Assembly (NCBI RefSeq): GCF_019722725.1
Contig: NZ_CP077941.1
Location: forward strand, 2,976,001 to 3,040,000
DNA: 64,000 nt
Origin: Vreelandella profundi
GTDB lineage: Bacteria; Pseudomonadota; Gammaproteobacteria; Pseudomonadales; Halomonadaceae
Direction: 5' to 3'
The translations under genes and the position numbers were made by a program. Positions within the stretch are counted from its first letter, which is position 1. Each line of letters begins with the position of its first letter. This document shows, one piece after another, positions 45,256 through 53,079 of the stretch. The notes under the pieces were generated by a model that was given only the letters and a program-made list of their open reading frames with translations, did not search any database and was not told the origin of the DNA.

Positions 45256-45330
45256 TTAACGCAGACCAAGCATCGAAAGAATGAACAGAACTACCACGAT
45301 AAGACCGATGATGTAGATAATATTACGCAT
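45256..45330 (-). CDS. Small hydrophobic membrane peptide, 24 residues
   Basis: A 24-codon reading frame starting MRNIIYIIGLIVVVLFIL and ending with Arg before TAA. The product is almost wholly one membrane helix with a basic residue at each end. AAGGAG lies six bases before the ATG, and the intrinsic terminator follows ten bases beyond the stop. It therefore looks like a complete miniature gene rather than chance. No function can be assigned; single-helix peptides of this kind include envelope-stress and small accessory proteins as well as type I toxins. Confidence 0.7.
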   Translation of the reverse strand: MRNIIYIIGLIVVVLFILSMLGLR

Positions 45331-45448
45331 AGGGCGCTCCTTGCTTAGTGCGTTTCAGGGAAAATCAAAGGGTTGCTCACCCTTGAACTAGCACCCACAT
45401 CCTAGCAGGCTTTTGAACCTTTTGCGTAGTGTTGACGCGTTTCGGGGC

Positions 45449-45535
45449 TCAAAATGTGTCTTTAAGTGAGGCTCTGCCTTGATGGGCCATTACAGTCTCT
45501 GCCAACAGCACTTCAACCGTGTCGATACGCTTCAT
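45449..45535 (-). pseudogene. Truncated HipA-like N-terminus (28 codons)
   Basis: A 28-codon frame starts at an ATG overlapping the stop of the XRE regulator (ATGA). It begins MKRIDTVEVLLAE, which looks like the opening of HipA-family kinases that follow an XRE (HipB-like) gene in the same coupled arrangement. A stop follows after 28 codons, and no further HipA-like sequence (about 400 residues) is present before the small membrane gene. I read it as a deletion remnant of a hipBA-type module; it could also be a chance short frame. Confidence 0.45.
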
Positions 45536-45810
45536 TTGCGACCCCGTGTGCGCCCTTGCCGTTTAATCTCCTCAATCGACACGGGTTGCTCTAATTTAAA
45601 AAGCTCTGCAAATTGGCGTGTGGAGCCCAGCGCAGTGGCGATAAGCACTAAACCCTCAAGGGTGATCTGCCCATTAGACTCAAACCGCTTAATGGTTGAC
45701 TCGGAAACGCCGGCCATCTGTGCCAGCGTTTTGCGCGAAAGATTCTGTGCCAGCCGCGCCTCCTGCGCATTGGCACCGATCCGTTGCGCCAGTTCTCCAG
45801 GAGAGAACAA
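45532..45810 (-). CDS. XRE-family helix-turn-helix regulator (HipB-like)
   Basis: DNA-binding protein with an XRE/Cro HTH: ARLAQNLSRKTLAQMAGVSESTIKRFESNGQITLEGLVLIATALG. The C-terminus FKLEQPVSIEEIKRQGRTRGRK resembles regulators that pair with HipA kinases. The start is uncertain. The frame is open up to a TTG at 45948, but that would span promoter-like repeats. The TTG at 45810 (LFSPGELAQRIG) fits the family's usual N-terminus, and a GTG at 45861 is another choice. The partner kinase gene seems lost. Confidence 0.75.
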   Translation of the reverse strand: MFSPGELAQRIGANAQEARLAQNLSRKTLAQMAGVSESTIKRFESNGQITLEGLVLIATALGSTRQFAELFKLEQPVSIEEIKRQGRTRGRK

Positions 45811-45906
45811 AGCGTGAGCGGCTCTTAATATGAGCGGGCACAGGCATGACGGAACCTCCACCCCGCCAGTAAGCTCAAAGCTTTTTCTTTGTACCGAATA
45901 CTTTAT

Positions 45907-45940
45907 ACCCAGTTTTAAACCCAGTCCTTTAAACCCAGGA
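45907..45940. repeat. Three short direct repeats at divergent promoter
   Basis: On the minus strand CTGGGTTTAAA occurs twice, followed by CTGGGTATAAA, at steps of about 14 and 12 bases. The repeats lie just upstream of the serine hydrolase ATG (45948) and upstream of the XRE regulator. They are a candidate operator for the regulator acting on both genes. No palindrome is obvious, so binding is a guess. Confidence 0.45.
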
Positions 45941-45947
45941 TATTGCA

Positions 45948-46979
45948 ATGCGCGCTCATGTTTTTCCGATTTCGCTCGCCATTATGTGGTTATTTCCTAT
46001 CGTTAGTGCCGCCGCCAACGAACCTTCCTCTAATGCGCTCAAGGCGCTTGATCAGCAGGCCGCTGCGCTCAGTCGCGTGCATAATGTCGTGGTGGCTTAC
46101 GAAGGCGAGATTATCCATGAGCTTCACCAAGGTGGGCCGGGCGTGGCCTCGCCTGCCAACATTAAATCGCTGTCTAAAACGGTGCTTGCGGCCATTACCG
46201 GTGCGGCGATTGAGGCGGGCGTTATCGAATCCGTTGAGCAGCCGATGGTTGAGCTGTTTGGCGAACACCTTCCTAGCGGCACTGACCCGCGGGTTAACGA
46301 GATCACCGTGGCGCATTTACTGGCCCAGCAGGCGGGATTGGAGAGCACATCGGGAAGCAACTACAGCGCCTGGGTTGCTAGCCCCAACTGGGTGAACGAT
46401 GCGATCACACGCCCTTTTGTTGATGAACCCGGTGGGCAAATGCTCTATTCAACCGGCACCAGCCACTTACTTTCCGCCGCGCTCACCCATGCCAGCGGCG
46501 AGACCACTCATGCCCTTGCTCAGCACTTGCTGGGTGATCCGCTCAATATCAATATTCGCCCCTGGCTACGTGACCCGCAGGGTATCTATTTTGGCGGCAA
46601 CGATATGCAGCTTTCACCGCGGGCGCTGATTGAGATAGGTGAGCTTTATCGCACCGACGGCATCGTATTAGATGAAAGCGGCAATGAGCAGCGCATACTG
46701 CCTGAAGGCTGGGTTGCTACTTCGTGGCTGCCGCGCGGTTCGTCCCCTTGGACCGGTGACGGCTATGGCTTTGGTTGGTTTATAACCCAGCTGGCAGGAG
46801 AAGACGTGTACTACGGGCGCGGCTACGGCGGCCAAGCGCTGTACGTTATTCCCGAACGGGAGATGACCGTGGTAATTACCTCAGACCCCAACCCACCCTC
46901 GCCGGGCGGGCAGTTTCAGCAGCAGTTAAATAGGCTGGTAGTTGGTTTGCTGAGTAGTAGGGCCGAGTCGGAACGCTAG
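45948..46979 (+). CDS. Serine hydrolase of the beta-lactamase class C family
   Basis: Secreted or periplasmic penicillin-binding-protein-fold hydrolase of 343 residues. It has a signal peptide (about 1-22, ending SAAA), the catalytic SxxK as SLSK in NIKSLSKTVLAAITG (about residues 72-76) and the second motif region LYSTGTSHLLSAALTH. The C-terminal GYGFGWFITQLAGEDVYYGRGYGGQALYVIPE supplies the usual glycine-rich strand. It is related to EstB/6-aminohexanoate-dimer hydrolase types rather than to true AmpC, so esterase or peptidase activity is more likely than antibiotic resistance. Confidence 0.85.
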   Translation: MRAHVFPISLAIMWLFPIVSAAANEPSSNALKALDQQAAALSRVHNVVVAYEGEIIHELHQGGPGVASPANIKSLSKTVLAAITGAAIEAGVIESVEQPMVELFGEHLPSGTDPRVNEITVAHLLAQQAGLESTSGSNYSAWVASPNWVNDAITRPFVDEPGGQMLYSTGTSHLLSAALTHASGETTHALAQHLLGDPLNINIRPWLRDPQGIYFGGNDMQLSPRALIEIGELYRTDGIVLDESGNEQRILPEGWVATSWLPRGSSPWTGDGYGFGWFITQLAGEDVYYGRGYGGQALYVIPEREMTVVITSDPNPPSPGGQFQQQLNRLVVGLLSSRAESER

Positions 46980-46990
46980 ATTCGCGTTTT

Positions 46991-47584
46991 TTAGAACAGG
47001 CTCATGGCGATAAAAACGCAGGTAGCGCCGAATAGCGCAAATCCAAGCAGCAGCGCAAGGCCGTCGCGAGCGACTAAACCTAAGCCCAGCAGCGTTAACG
47101 CTAACCCGGCACCGTTGGCTGAAAAGGGAATAAACTCCATCGGTGGCATGGCCAGTGCGATCAGCAAGCACACAACCGCCGTTACGCGAATACCGATATA
47201 CCCCGTGAGCCATGGCAAGCGCACCCGCAGCAATCCATCAATCCAGCGGGCGGGCTTTTTCATCCATTTAATGGCCTTATCGAACTTTTCTCGTGAAAGA
47301 GAGCGCTTCAGCAGCCAGTTGGGCAACCAAAATGCTTCACGCCCCGCCAACAGTTGCCCAGAAACTAACAGCACCAACACGGCCATTAACGTTGGCATGC
47401 CGGGAATATCGCCAATAATCGGTGCCAACGTAATCAACCCAGCCACTAGCAATAGCGGCCCAAACGAGCGCCGCCCCACGGCGTAGACCACATCATTAAC
47501 GCTAACCCGTGAAGCGTCCTGCTCCATCTCTTCTATTGAGTCAATTAAATCCATTAACTTCGAGTCTTCGTTGCGGTTATACAT
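46991..47584 (-). CDS. ExoD family membrane protein
   Basis: Inner-membrane protein of 197 residues matching the exopolysaccharide-synthesis ExoD family first described in Sinorhizobium. It has RRSFGPLLLVAGLITLAPIIGDIPGMPTLMAVLVLLVSGQLL (about 49-90), the basic loop KFDKAIKWMKKPARWID, and two further membrane segments including MPPMEFIPFSANGAG. Its molecular function is unknown. It overlaps the TerB-family gene by eight bases, so the two are coupled. Confidence 0.88.
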   Translation of the reverse strand: MYNRNEDSKLMDLIDSIEEMEQDASRVSVNDVVYAVGRRSFGPLLLVAGLITLAPIIGDIPGMPTLMAVLVLLVSGQLLAGREAFWLPNWLLKRSLSREKFDKAIKWMKKPARWIDGLLRVRLPWLTGYIGIRVTAVVCLLIALAMPPMEFIPFSANGAGLALTLLGLGLVARDGLALLLGFALFGATCVFIAMSLF

Positions 47585-48041
47585 CGGGGTTATGGCGCTC
47601 CTCTACTTGGAGTTTGGTGCGGATAAAATCGCTGTGGCTAACGTACAGTAAGTCTGCCAGACGGCGAATGCGGTGCTCTTCGAGCGGGTCGACACTACCG
47701 TCGGCCCAGGCCAGCTGCCACATTTGTGATACCAGCTCGCGGCGCTGGTCGTAGCTGTAATGGTCTTTAATCAGGCTAACAAACTGATAGTGGTCAACGG
47801 CGTCTTCTACCTGCGCTTCGGCCATCGCCATCAGCTCTTCTGCGGCGCTTTCGCTTAACCGATAGCGAGTCAGCAGCATCGTGCGCAGGGTGGCCAACTC
47901 TTCATCGGTGGTGTTGTAGTCCGCCCGCACGATTTCACATAGCAACGCCGCCGTGGCTAGCTCCAACGTTAGGGTGTGGTTTTCGCGCTGTTCTGGCTGC
48001 GCTAGTGTGCGCTGGAAAAAATCACTAATGGCGTTCAGCAT
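47577..48041 (-). CDS. TerB-family protein
   Basis: Cytoplasmic helical protein of 154 residues with the TerB/DjlA-N fold: LELATAALLCEIVRADYNTTDEELATLRTMLLTRY and MWQLAWADGSVDPLEEHRIRRLADLLYVSHSDFIRTK. Both halves carry the acidic motif (RADYNTTDEE, WADGSVDPLEE) thought to bind metal. TerB domains occur in tellurite resistance and stress systems; without other ter genes here the role is unknown. It is coupled to the ExoD gene downstream. Confidence 0.85.
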   Translation of the reverse strand: MLNAISDFFQRTLAQPEQRENHTLTLELATAALLCEIVRADYNTTDEELATLRTMLLTRYRLSESAAEELMAMAEAQVEDAVDHYQFVSLIKDHYSYDQRRELVSQMWQLAWADGSVDPLEEHRIRRLADLLYVSHSDFIRTKLQVEERHNPDV

Positions 48042-48092
48042 GGGTGTTTTCCTAGATAGTTGTCGGCCTGGATAGTTATCGACTTCTGACCG

Positions 48093-48280
48093 CGCCTAAC
48101 GATTGAAGTGCATCGATTTATACATCTTGCACCTAAATACGCGGATCTAACGAGGATTGCTTGAAAACGACCTTTGGATATAACATTGCCCCCTAGCTGA
48201 ATAAGGTCGTATGGGTGAAATTCATCGGCACTCACAATCAATACGATGAAGTAGATGCGGAGACCGTCAATGCCTATTAA
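48093..48280 (+). pseudogene. Decayed HigB-type toxin gene
   Basis: The last frame before higA encodes VVWVKFIGTHNQYDEVDAETVNAY and stops at 48280, overlapping the higA start. That is the standard C-terminus of HigB (YgjN-type) mRNA interferases. Upstream, the same frame is broken by a TAG at 48194. Weakly HigB-like pieces (HLAPKYADLTRIA in another frame near 48126-48155, then EDCLKTTF near 48152) suggest frameshift and deletion, and the expected VVFNIxGNxYRL core is absent. No intact HigB can be read in any frame. Confidence 0.6.
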
Positions 48281-48626
48281 ACCCATTCGCAATGATCACG
48301 ATTTACAGACTGCTTTTCAGCGTCTTGAGACTATATTTCAAGCTGAGGAAGGCACGCCCGAGAGTGATGAAATGGAGGTGCTTGTCACTCTTATTGAGGC
48401 TTACGAGAGCCAACACTACCCTATTGCTCCGCCTGATCCGATTGAGGCTATCACGTTTCGTATGGAGCAAAATGGGCTTACCCGCCAAGACCTAGAGCCT
48501 CTTTTAGGATCCAGCGGGCGTGTCTCTGAGATATTAAACCGTAAACGCAAGCTGTCTCTCAAAATGATGAAGAACCTGCATGATACGTTAAATATTTCTT
48601 ATGAAAGCTTGATGAGCCAGGCATGA
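48270..48626 (+). CDS. higA: HigA-type antitoxin, helix-turn-helix
   Basis: Antitoxin and autorepressor of a HigBA-type module. The 118 residues begin MPIKPIRNDHDLQTAFQRLE. They show EGTPESDEMEVLVTLIEAYESQHYPI and the HTH region AITFRMEQNGLTRQDLEPLLGSSGRVSEILNRKRKLSLKMMKNLH, characteristic of this HigA group. GGAG lies eight bases before the ATG at 48270. It is intact although the upstream toxin appears broken, so it may persist as an orphan regulator or protective antitoxin. Confidence 0.88.
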   Translation: MPIKPIRNDHDLQTAFQRLETIFQAEEGTPESDEMEVLVTLIEAYESQHYPIAPPDPIEAITFRMEQNGLTRQDLEPLLGSSGRVSEILNRKRKLSLKMMKNLHDTLNISYESLMSQA

Positions 48627-48656
48627 AAAACCTCTCAGCTTTCACAATCAGGCCGC

Positions 48657-49679
48657 TCAATCTTGCTTGGTAAGTTGCTCTCTTAACTGCTTGGGCACTT
48701 GCTTGATGATCAAGCGGTCTTGAGCGGCATCGTATTCAATGCTTGAACCCAGCAGATGCGAGTCAAAGCTGATTGAAACGCCCCCCGCGCGGCCGGTAAA
48801 GCGCCGGAACTGGCTTAAGGTGCGCTTATCGGGCGGAATCTCTGGCGAGAGCCCGTAATCGGCGTTGCGGATATGCTCGTAAAACGCTTTAGGCTGCTGC
48901 TCATTGACGAGCCCTGAGAGTTCTTCAAGCGTCATCGGTTCCCCGCGGCGCAGCTGCTCGTTGGCGTAGTCCACCAGCGTATCGGTTTTGTCGCGGCTGA
49001 CTTCTTCATCGAAATCTTCTTTTTCGACGTAGTCGCTAAACGCCTTAAGCAGCGTGCGCGTTTCAGCCGGCGAGTCGATGCCCTCCTCCATGCCTAGCAA
49101 TGCGATCAAGCCTTCAGCCAGTTTTTTACCGCCACGGTCTTTCAAGAACGAGACGTACTGCGCGTTAGGCGCATCGCTTTGCCACTGGGTGAGGTTGATG
49201 CGCGCAGCTAACGTGAGCTGACTGGTGTTGAGCTGGGCGGCGGGCACGGCGTGATGCTCAGGATTAATGCCAATGCCTTCGCGCTGGTGCACTAACGCGA
49301 CCAGCAGGGTTTCCGTATCGCCCTGACGCTGATGGCTGATCACTAAATAGCCACTGACTGACAGCTGCTCTTGTAGCTGCTTGGCCAGCCGCTCAGCTAA
49401 TGAAACGGAAAGCTCAGCAAAGCTTTGCTCACCGGCTAAGTAGTCGCGCAGCCACATGGCCAGGGGCCCCGCCTGTTCGCCCTCTTCCACGAAGCGCCCC
49501 CAGCCCTTGGGCTTGGTGTTGTAGGTGTCATTGAGCGCACCTACTAGGCTCGTCATCACCGGGTCGTCACTCGGTTCTGAAAAACCGGCTTCTGAAGTGC
49601 CCGGCGCGGCGGTCAAGGTTAAGCGCTCACCGTCTAGCGTCGGGTCAAGGCGGTGCACAATACTTTGCAGTAGCGGCAT
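48657..49679 (-). CDS. yejK: Nucleoid-associated protein YejK (NdpA)
   Basis: Nucleoid protein of the 37-kDa NdpA family, about 340 residues. Typical segments are LVISHQRQGDTETLLVALVHQREGIGINPEHH, INLTQWQSDAPNAQYVSFLKDRGGKKLAEGLIALLGMEEGIDS and DYGLSPEIPPDKRTLSQFRRFTGRAGG. It binds DNA without marked sequence preference. It converges with higA, with 30 bases between the stops. Confidence 0.92.
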   Translation of the reverse strand: MPLLQSIVHRLDPTLDGERLTLTAAPGTSEAGFSEPSDDPVMTSLVGALNDTYNTKPKGWGRFVEEGEQAGPLAMWLRDYLAGEQSFAELSVSLAERLAKQLQEQLSVSGYLVISHQRQGDTETLLVALVHQREGIGINPEHHAVPAAQLNTSQLTLAARINLTQWQSDAPNAQYVSFLKDRGGKKLAEGLIALLGMEEGIDSPAETRTLLKAFSDYVEKEDFDEEVSRDKTDTLVDYANEQLRRGEPMTLEELSGLVNEQQPKAFYEHIRNADYGLSPEIPPDKRTLSQFRRFTGRAGGVSISFDSHLLGSSIEYDAAQDRLIIKQVPKQLREQLTKQD

Positions 49680-49716
49680 AGGGGGTTATCAGTATCCAAG
49701 GGTTAGAAGTTTTGAC

Positions 49717-50478
49717 TCAAGGCTTGAGGCGATAGCCGGTGCGGAACATCCAGCTAATAGTGGCCAGGCAAACCGTTAGAAATAGCGCAATCATACCTAC
49801 GCTCGCCGCTAGGCTTACGTCGCTAATGCCGTAAAAACTCCAGCGAAAGCCGCTCACCAAGTACACCACGGGGTTCGCTAAGGTGACGGTTTGCCAAAAC
49901 GGCGGCAGCATATCGATGGAGTAAAAGCTGCCCCCAAGAAATGTCAGCGGCGTGATGACTAGTAGCGGCACAAGCTGCAGCCGGTCAAACCCATCGGCCC
50001 AAATACCGATAATAAAACCGAGCAGACTAAAGGTGACGGCTGTAAGCACTAAAAAGCTCAGCATCCAAAACGGATGGGCGATTTCTAGCGGCACAAAAAA
50101 GTTTGAGGTGGCTAAAATAATCAGCCCCAGCAGAATCGATTTCGAGGCCGCCGCCCCTACGTAGCCAATCACAATTTCAAGGTGCGAAATAGGCGCTGAA
50201 AGCAGCTCGTAAATACTGCCGGAAAACTTGGGAAAAAAGATCCCAAACGACGCGTTGGAAACACTTTGCGTCAGTAGCATCAGCATAATCAGCCCTGGCA
50301 CAATAAACGCCCCGTAGCTTACCCCGTTGATCTCACTGATGCGCGAGCCAATCGCGGCGCCAAACACCACAAAATATAGCGAGGTGGAGATGACGGGCGA
50401 AACGATACTTTGCAGCAAGGTGCGGCGCGTGCGGGCCATTTCCGCCATATAAATGGCGCGAACGGGATGAAGGTTCAT
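49717..50478 (-). CDS. ABC-2 type transporter permease, YadH-like
   Basis: Inner-membrane exporter permease of 253 residues with six membrane segments. It contains [29 protein letters not shown] and the ABC-2 signature [38 protein letters not shown]. Its start overlaps the ATPase stop by four bases. YadGH-type exporters have no established substrate. Confidence 0.9.
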   Translation of the reverse strand: MNLHPVRAIYMAEMARTRRTLLQSIVSPVISTSLYFVVFGAAIGSRISEINGVSYGAFIVPGLIMLMLLTQSVSNASFGIFFPKFSGSIYELLSAPISHLEIVIGYVGAAASKSILLGLIILATSNFFVPLEIAHPFWMLSFLVLTAVTFSLLGFIIGIWADGFDRLQLVPLLVITPLTFLGGSFYSIDMLPPFWQTVTLANPVVYLVSGFRWSFYGISDVSLAASVGMIALFLTVCLATISWMFRTGYRLKP

Positions 50479-51410
50479 GCGCGCTCCTTAACTAAATCGA
50501 CGAAAATATCTTCAAGCGAGCTTTGCCGGGTGTTGAGGTCTTTAAAGGCCACCCCTTCACGTTCTAAAGCGCTCAGCAGTTCTGACATGCCGCGCCCGTC
50601 TTCTTCTTGGCGACCGTCGTAGGTATAAATAAGCTCATGGCCTTCTGCTGCCAGGCTTAGCTCGAAGCGCTGTAGAGCTGCGGGCACTTCGGTCAGCGGC
50701 GTTTGTAGATTAAGCGTTAGCTGCTTGCTGCCTAGCTTACTCATCAATACCGCTTTCTCTTCAACCAGCACAATCTCGCCATGATTGATGACCCCGATAC
50801 GATCGGCCATCTCTTCGGCTTCTTCGATATAGTGCGTGGTTAAAATAATGGTGACGCCGTTGTCACGCAGTTGGCGCACGACTTCCCACATCTCGCGGCG
50901 CAGCTCAACATCAACGCCGGCGGTGGGCTCATCTAGAAACAGAATGCGCGGCTCATGCGAAAGCGCTTTAGCAATCAGCACCCGGCGCTTCATGCCACCT
51001 GACAGCGTCATTAGCCGGTTGTGGCGTTTACCCCACAGCGCTAGCGATTTCAGCACTTTTTCGATATGCGCAGGGTTGGGTGGCTTGCCAAACAGGCCAC
51101 GGCTGAAACTGACCGTGTTCCACACCGTTTCAAACGCTTCGTTGGTGAGCTCTTGCGGCACCAGCCCGATGCGTTCGCGGGCTTGGCGGTACTGGCTGAC
51201 GTTATCAAAACCGTCGATGACGACGTGGCCAGCGGTCGGATTGACCAAACCACAGACCACGCTAATCAGGGTTGTTTTGCCCGCCCCGTTGGGGCCAAGC
51301 AGGGCAAATATTTCACCGCGCTGAATCGTTAAATCGACACGGGTTAACGCCTGAAAGCCACCTTCATAGGTTTTGTTCAGGCCGTTAATGGTAATAATTG
51401 GGTCGTTCAA
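50475..51410 (-). CDS. ABC transporter ATP-binding protein, YadG-like
   Basis: ATPase partner of the adjacent ABC-2 permease, 311 residues. It has Walker [15 protein letters not shown] (about 38-51), the signature [15 protein letters not shown], Walker [13 protein letters not shown] and the H-loop LTTHYIEE. The usual C-terminal extension of the DrrA/CcmA-like exporters follows (about residues 215-311). The substrate is unknown; drugs or lipids are common in this class. Confidence 0.92.
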   Translation of the reverse strand: MNDPIITINGLNKTYEGGFQALTRVDLTIQRGEIFALLGPNGAGKTTLISVVCGLVNPTAGHVVIDGFDNVSQYRQARERIGLVPQELTNEAFETVWNTVSFSRGLFGKPPNPAHIEKVLKSLALWGKRHNRLMTLSGGMKRRVLIAKALSHEPRILFLDEPTAGVDVELRREMWEVVRQLRDNGVTIILTTHYIEEAEEMADRIGVINHGEIVLVEEKAVLMSKLGSKQLTLNLQTPLTEVPAALQRFELSLAAEGHELIYTYDGRQEEDGRGMSELLSALEREGVAFKDLNTRQSSLEDIFVDLVKERA

Positions 51411-51481
51411 GGCGTACTCCTCACGCCGCGCCCCTCAAAGGGTCGCGGCGCTTGACGGCCTTCAGGCAAACGTTGCGGACA

Positions 51482-51760
51482 TTAGCTGCGGCTGGTGATT
51501 TCTAACAGGTGGTAACCGAACTGTGTTTTGACCGGGCCGTGTACCTGGCCTACTTCGTCGTTGAAGACGACTTTGTCGAACTCAGGCACCATTTGACCGG
51601 GGCCGAAAGTGCCCAGATCACCGCCTTGGCGGCTAGAAGGGCAGCTAGAATGCTGCTTAGCGACGTCAGCAAAATCGCTGCCGCTCTCAATTTCTTTTTT
51701 AAGTGCTAGGCACTGTTCTTCACTGCTGACCAAAATGTGGCGGGCGCTGGCGCGTGACAT
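51482..51760 (-). CDS. ppiC: Peptidyl-prolyl cis-trans isomerase C (parvulin)
   Basis: Single-domain cytoplasmic parvulin of 92 residues, the length of E. coli PpiC. The family residues ARHILVSSEEQC, SCPSSRQGGDLGTFGPGQMVPEFDKVVF and GPVKTQFGYHLLEI are all present, including the active-site His pair and Cys. AGGAG lies close upstream of the ATG. It is probably a monocistronic gene. Confidence 0.95.
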   Translation of the reverse strand: MSRASARHILVSSEEQCLALKKEIESGSDFADVAKQHSSCPSSRQGGDLGTFGPGQMVPEFDKVVFNDEVGQVHGPVKTQFGYHLLEITSRS

Positions 51761-51829
51761 AAATTGCTCCTAAAGTGGTTTTTTTCGTCGCCGTTTTGAT
51801 ACCAACGGAAACGAGGACGGACTAGTTTA

Positions 51830-53047
51830 TCATGGCCTGCCAAGAGCACCACTGCGGCGTAACGCTTCACCCACACTGGCCATCGCCCGCTCATGAGCGC
51901 TTAAGGCCGCAGGGCCGCGCATACAGCTAACAATCACCCAGGGGCCATCGGCGTTAATATCGGCCTGTTCGCGCTGGGCCTGTTCGCGCAGGGCAATGCC
52001 CGCATCGCAGCTGCGCCGCTGCTGAGTGCCGGTTTTATGCGCGAAGGTAATGCCTTCACCCAAGCCCGCTTTGAGGCGCTGCTTGCCGGAGCTCGTTCGC
52101 CGCATCACCTCTAATAGCGCTTGGCGCTGCTCGGCATCTAGATTGTCCGGGCCGTCCTGCTCTTGTGAAAGCCCTTGCTGCGCGCCGTATAGGCTCGCCA
52201 GTAAATCACCGTAAGCACTCAGCGTGCCTACATTCTCGCCCGTGGCTTCGTAGGCATCAAAGGCGTGGTCGTAATCCGGCTGCGCGAAGGTGTCGGCGCT
52301 CACCTCCAGCACGCGGGCGAGTGCCTGAGCACGCTGGCTCACCGCGTGTTGGCGCAGCGCCATGAAGTCCATGCCGCCCAGCGCACGAGCATCGGGGTGC
52401 AGCTGGCCATAAATACCTTGGCGCACGCCGACTAGCTTGGTAATAGGGCCGATTTCAGAGGGATCACCACCGCTTGCCGCGATCATTCTGCGCGCACGCG
52501 CATTAACCGCCGCCAGCCCTACTCGATCAATCAACATATCGGTGGCGGTGTTATCGCTGACAGTAATCATTTGCTCCATCAAGTAGCGAATGGAAATAGG
52601 CGTGCCGGGGTCGTGCCAATTAGTGGGGCCCGCGCCATCGACAAAGTCGCTGCGCGCAAGCGTTAAGCGCTCATCTAGGGTGAGCGTGCCCGCCTGGCGC
52701 TCAGCCAGCACCTGGGCCGCGACCGGCACTTTAATCAACGAGGCCAAATACCAAGGGTCATCAGCACGCCAAGAGTAGGCTTCGCCAGTGGCCAGGTTCT
52801 GTACATAAACGCCTAGCTGGCCGCCAAACACACCTTCGATGGCCTGCAGTCGAGCAGTTAAATCGCCCTGCCAAGCGCTGCGCTTATCTACCTCGTAGTA
52901 CCAGCTAGTCTCGTACCCATTAGTATCGTACTCATTGGTCTCGTCAGCCTGTGCAGAGGCAGGCAGTACGTTGAAAAGAGCTACGATGGGAAAAGCTACG
53001 ATGAGAAGCGCCAGCGCCATCAGCCCACGCCGTATCCAATGTCGCAA
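51830..53047 (-). CDS. Class A beta-lactamase-like serine hydrolase
   Basis: Exported protein of about 405 residues with the class A catalytic motifs: SLIK (SxxK, in YLASLIKVPVAAQVL), SDN in ITVSDNTATDMLID and KTG in FAHKTGTQQRRS. The N-terminus is a membrane segment (RGLMALALLIVAFPIVALFNVLPASAQA). It is followed by a Tyr/Glu-rich linker before the hydrolase domain, which carries an insertion around residues 240-320. The TTG at 53047 is chosen because GAGG lies seven bases before it and the frame upstream runs into the DUF1624 gene. Activity could be beta-lactamase or D,D-peptidase; sequence does not decide. Confidence 0.82.
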   Translation of the reverse strand: MRHWIRRGLMALALLIVAFPIVALFNVLPASAQADETNEYDTNGYETSWYYEVDKRSAWQGDLTARLQAIEGVFGGQLGVYVQNLATGEAYSWRADDPWYLASLIKVPVAAQVLAERQAGTLTLDERLTLARSDFVDGAGPTNWHDPGTPISIRYLMEQMITVSDNTATDMLIDRVGLAAVNARARRMIAASGGDPSEIGPITKLVGVRQGIYGQLHPDARALGGMDFMALRQHAVSQRAQALARVLEVSADTFAQPDYDHAFDAYEATGENVGTLSAYGDLLASLYGAQQGLSQEQDGPDNLDAEQRQALLEVMRRTSSGKQRLKAGLGEGITFAHKTGTQQRRSCDAGIALREQAQREQADINADGPWVIVSCMRGPAALSAHERAMASVGEALRRSGALGRP

Positions 53048-53079
53048 ATGCGTTACCTCTTTTATGCTGTATATAAAAA

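Noticed and set aside
45948..46979. Serine hydrolase as an AmpC resistance gene
   Set aside because: The SxxK motif is present, but the YxN and KTG motifs of AmpC are not clear. The sequence fits esterase-type relatives better.
48035..48292. 85-codon frame on the minus strand opposite the higB remnant
   Set aside because: It runs antisense to the higB fragment and higA start, has no ribosome-binding site and no recognisable features.
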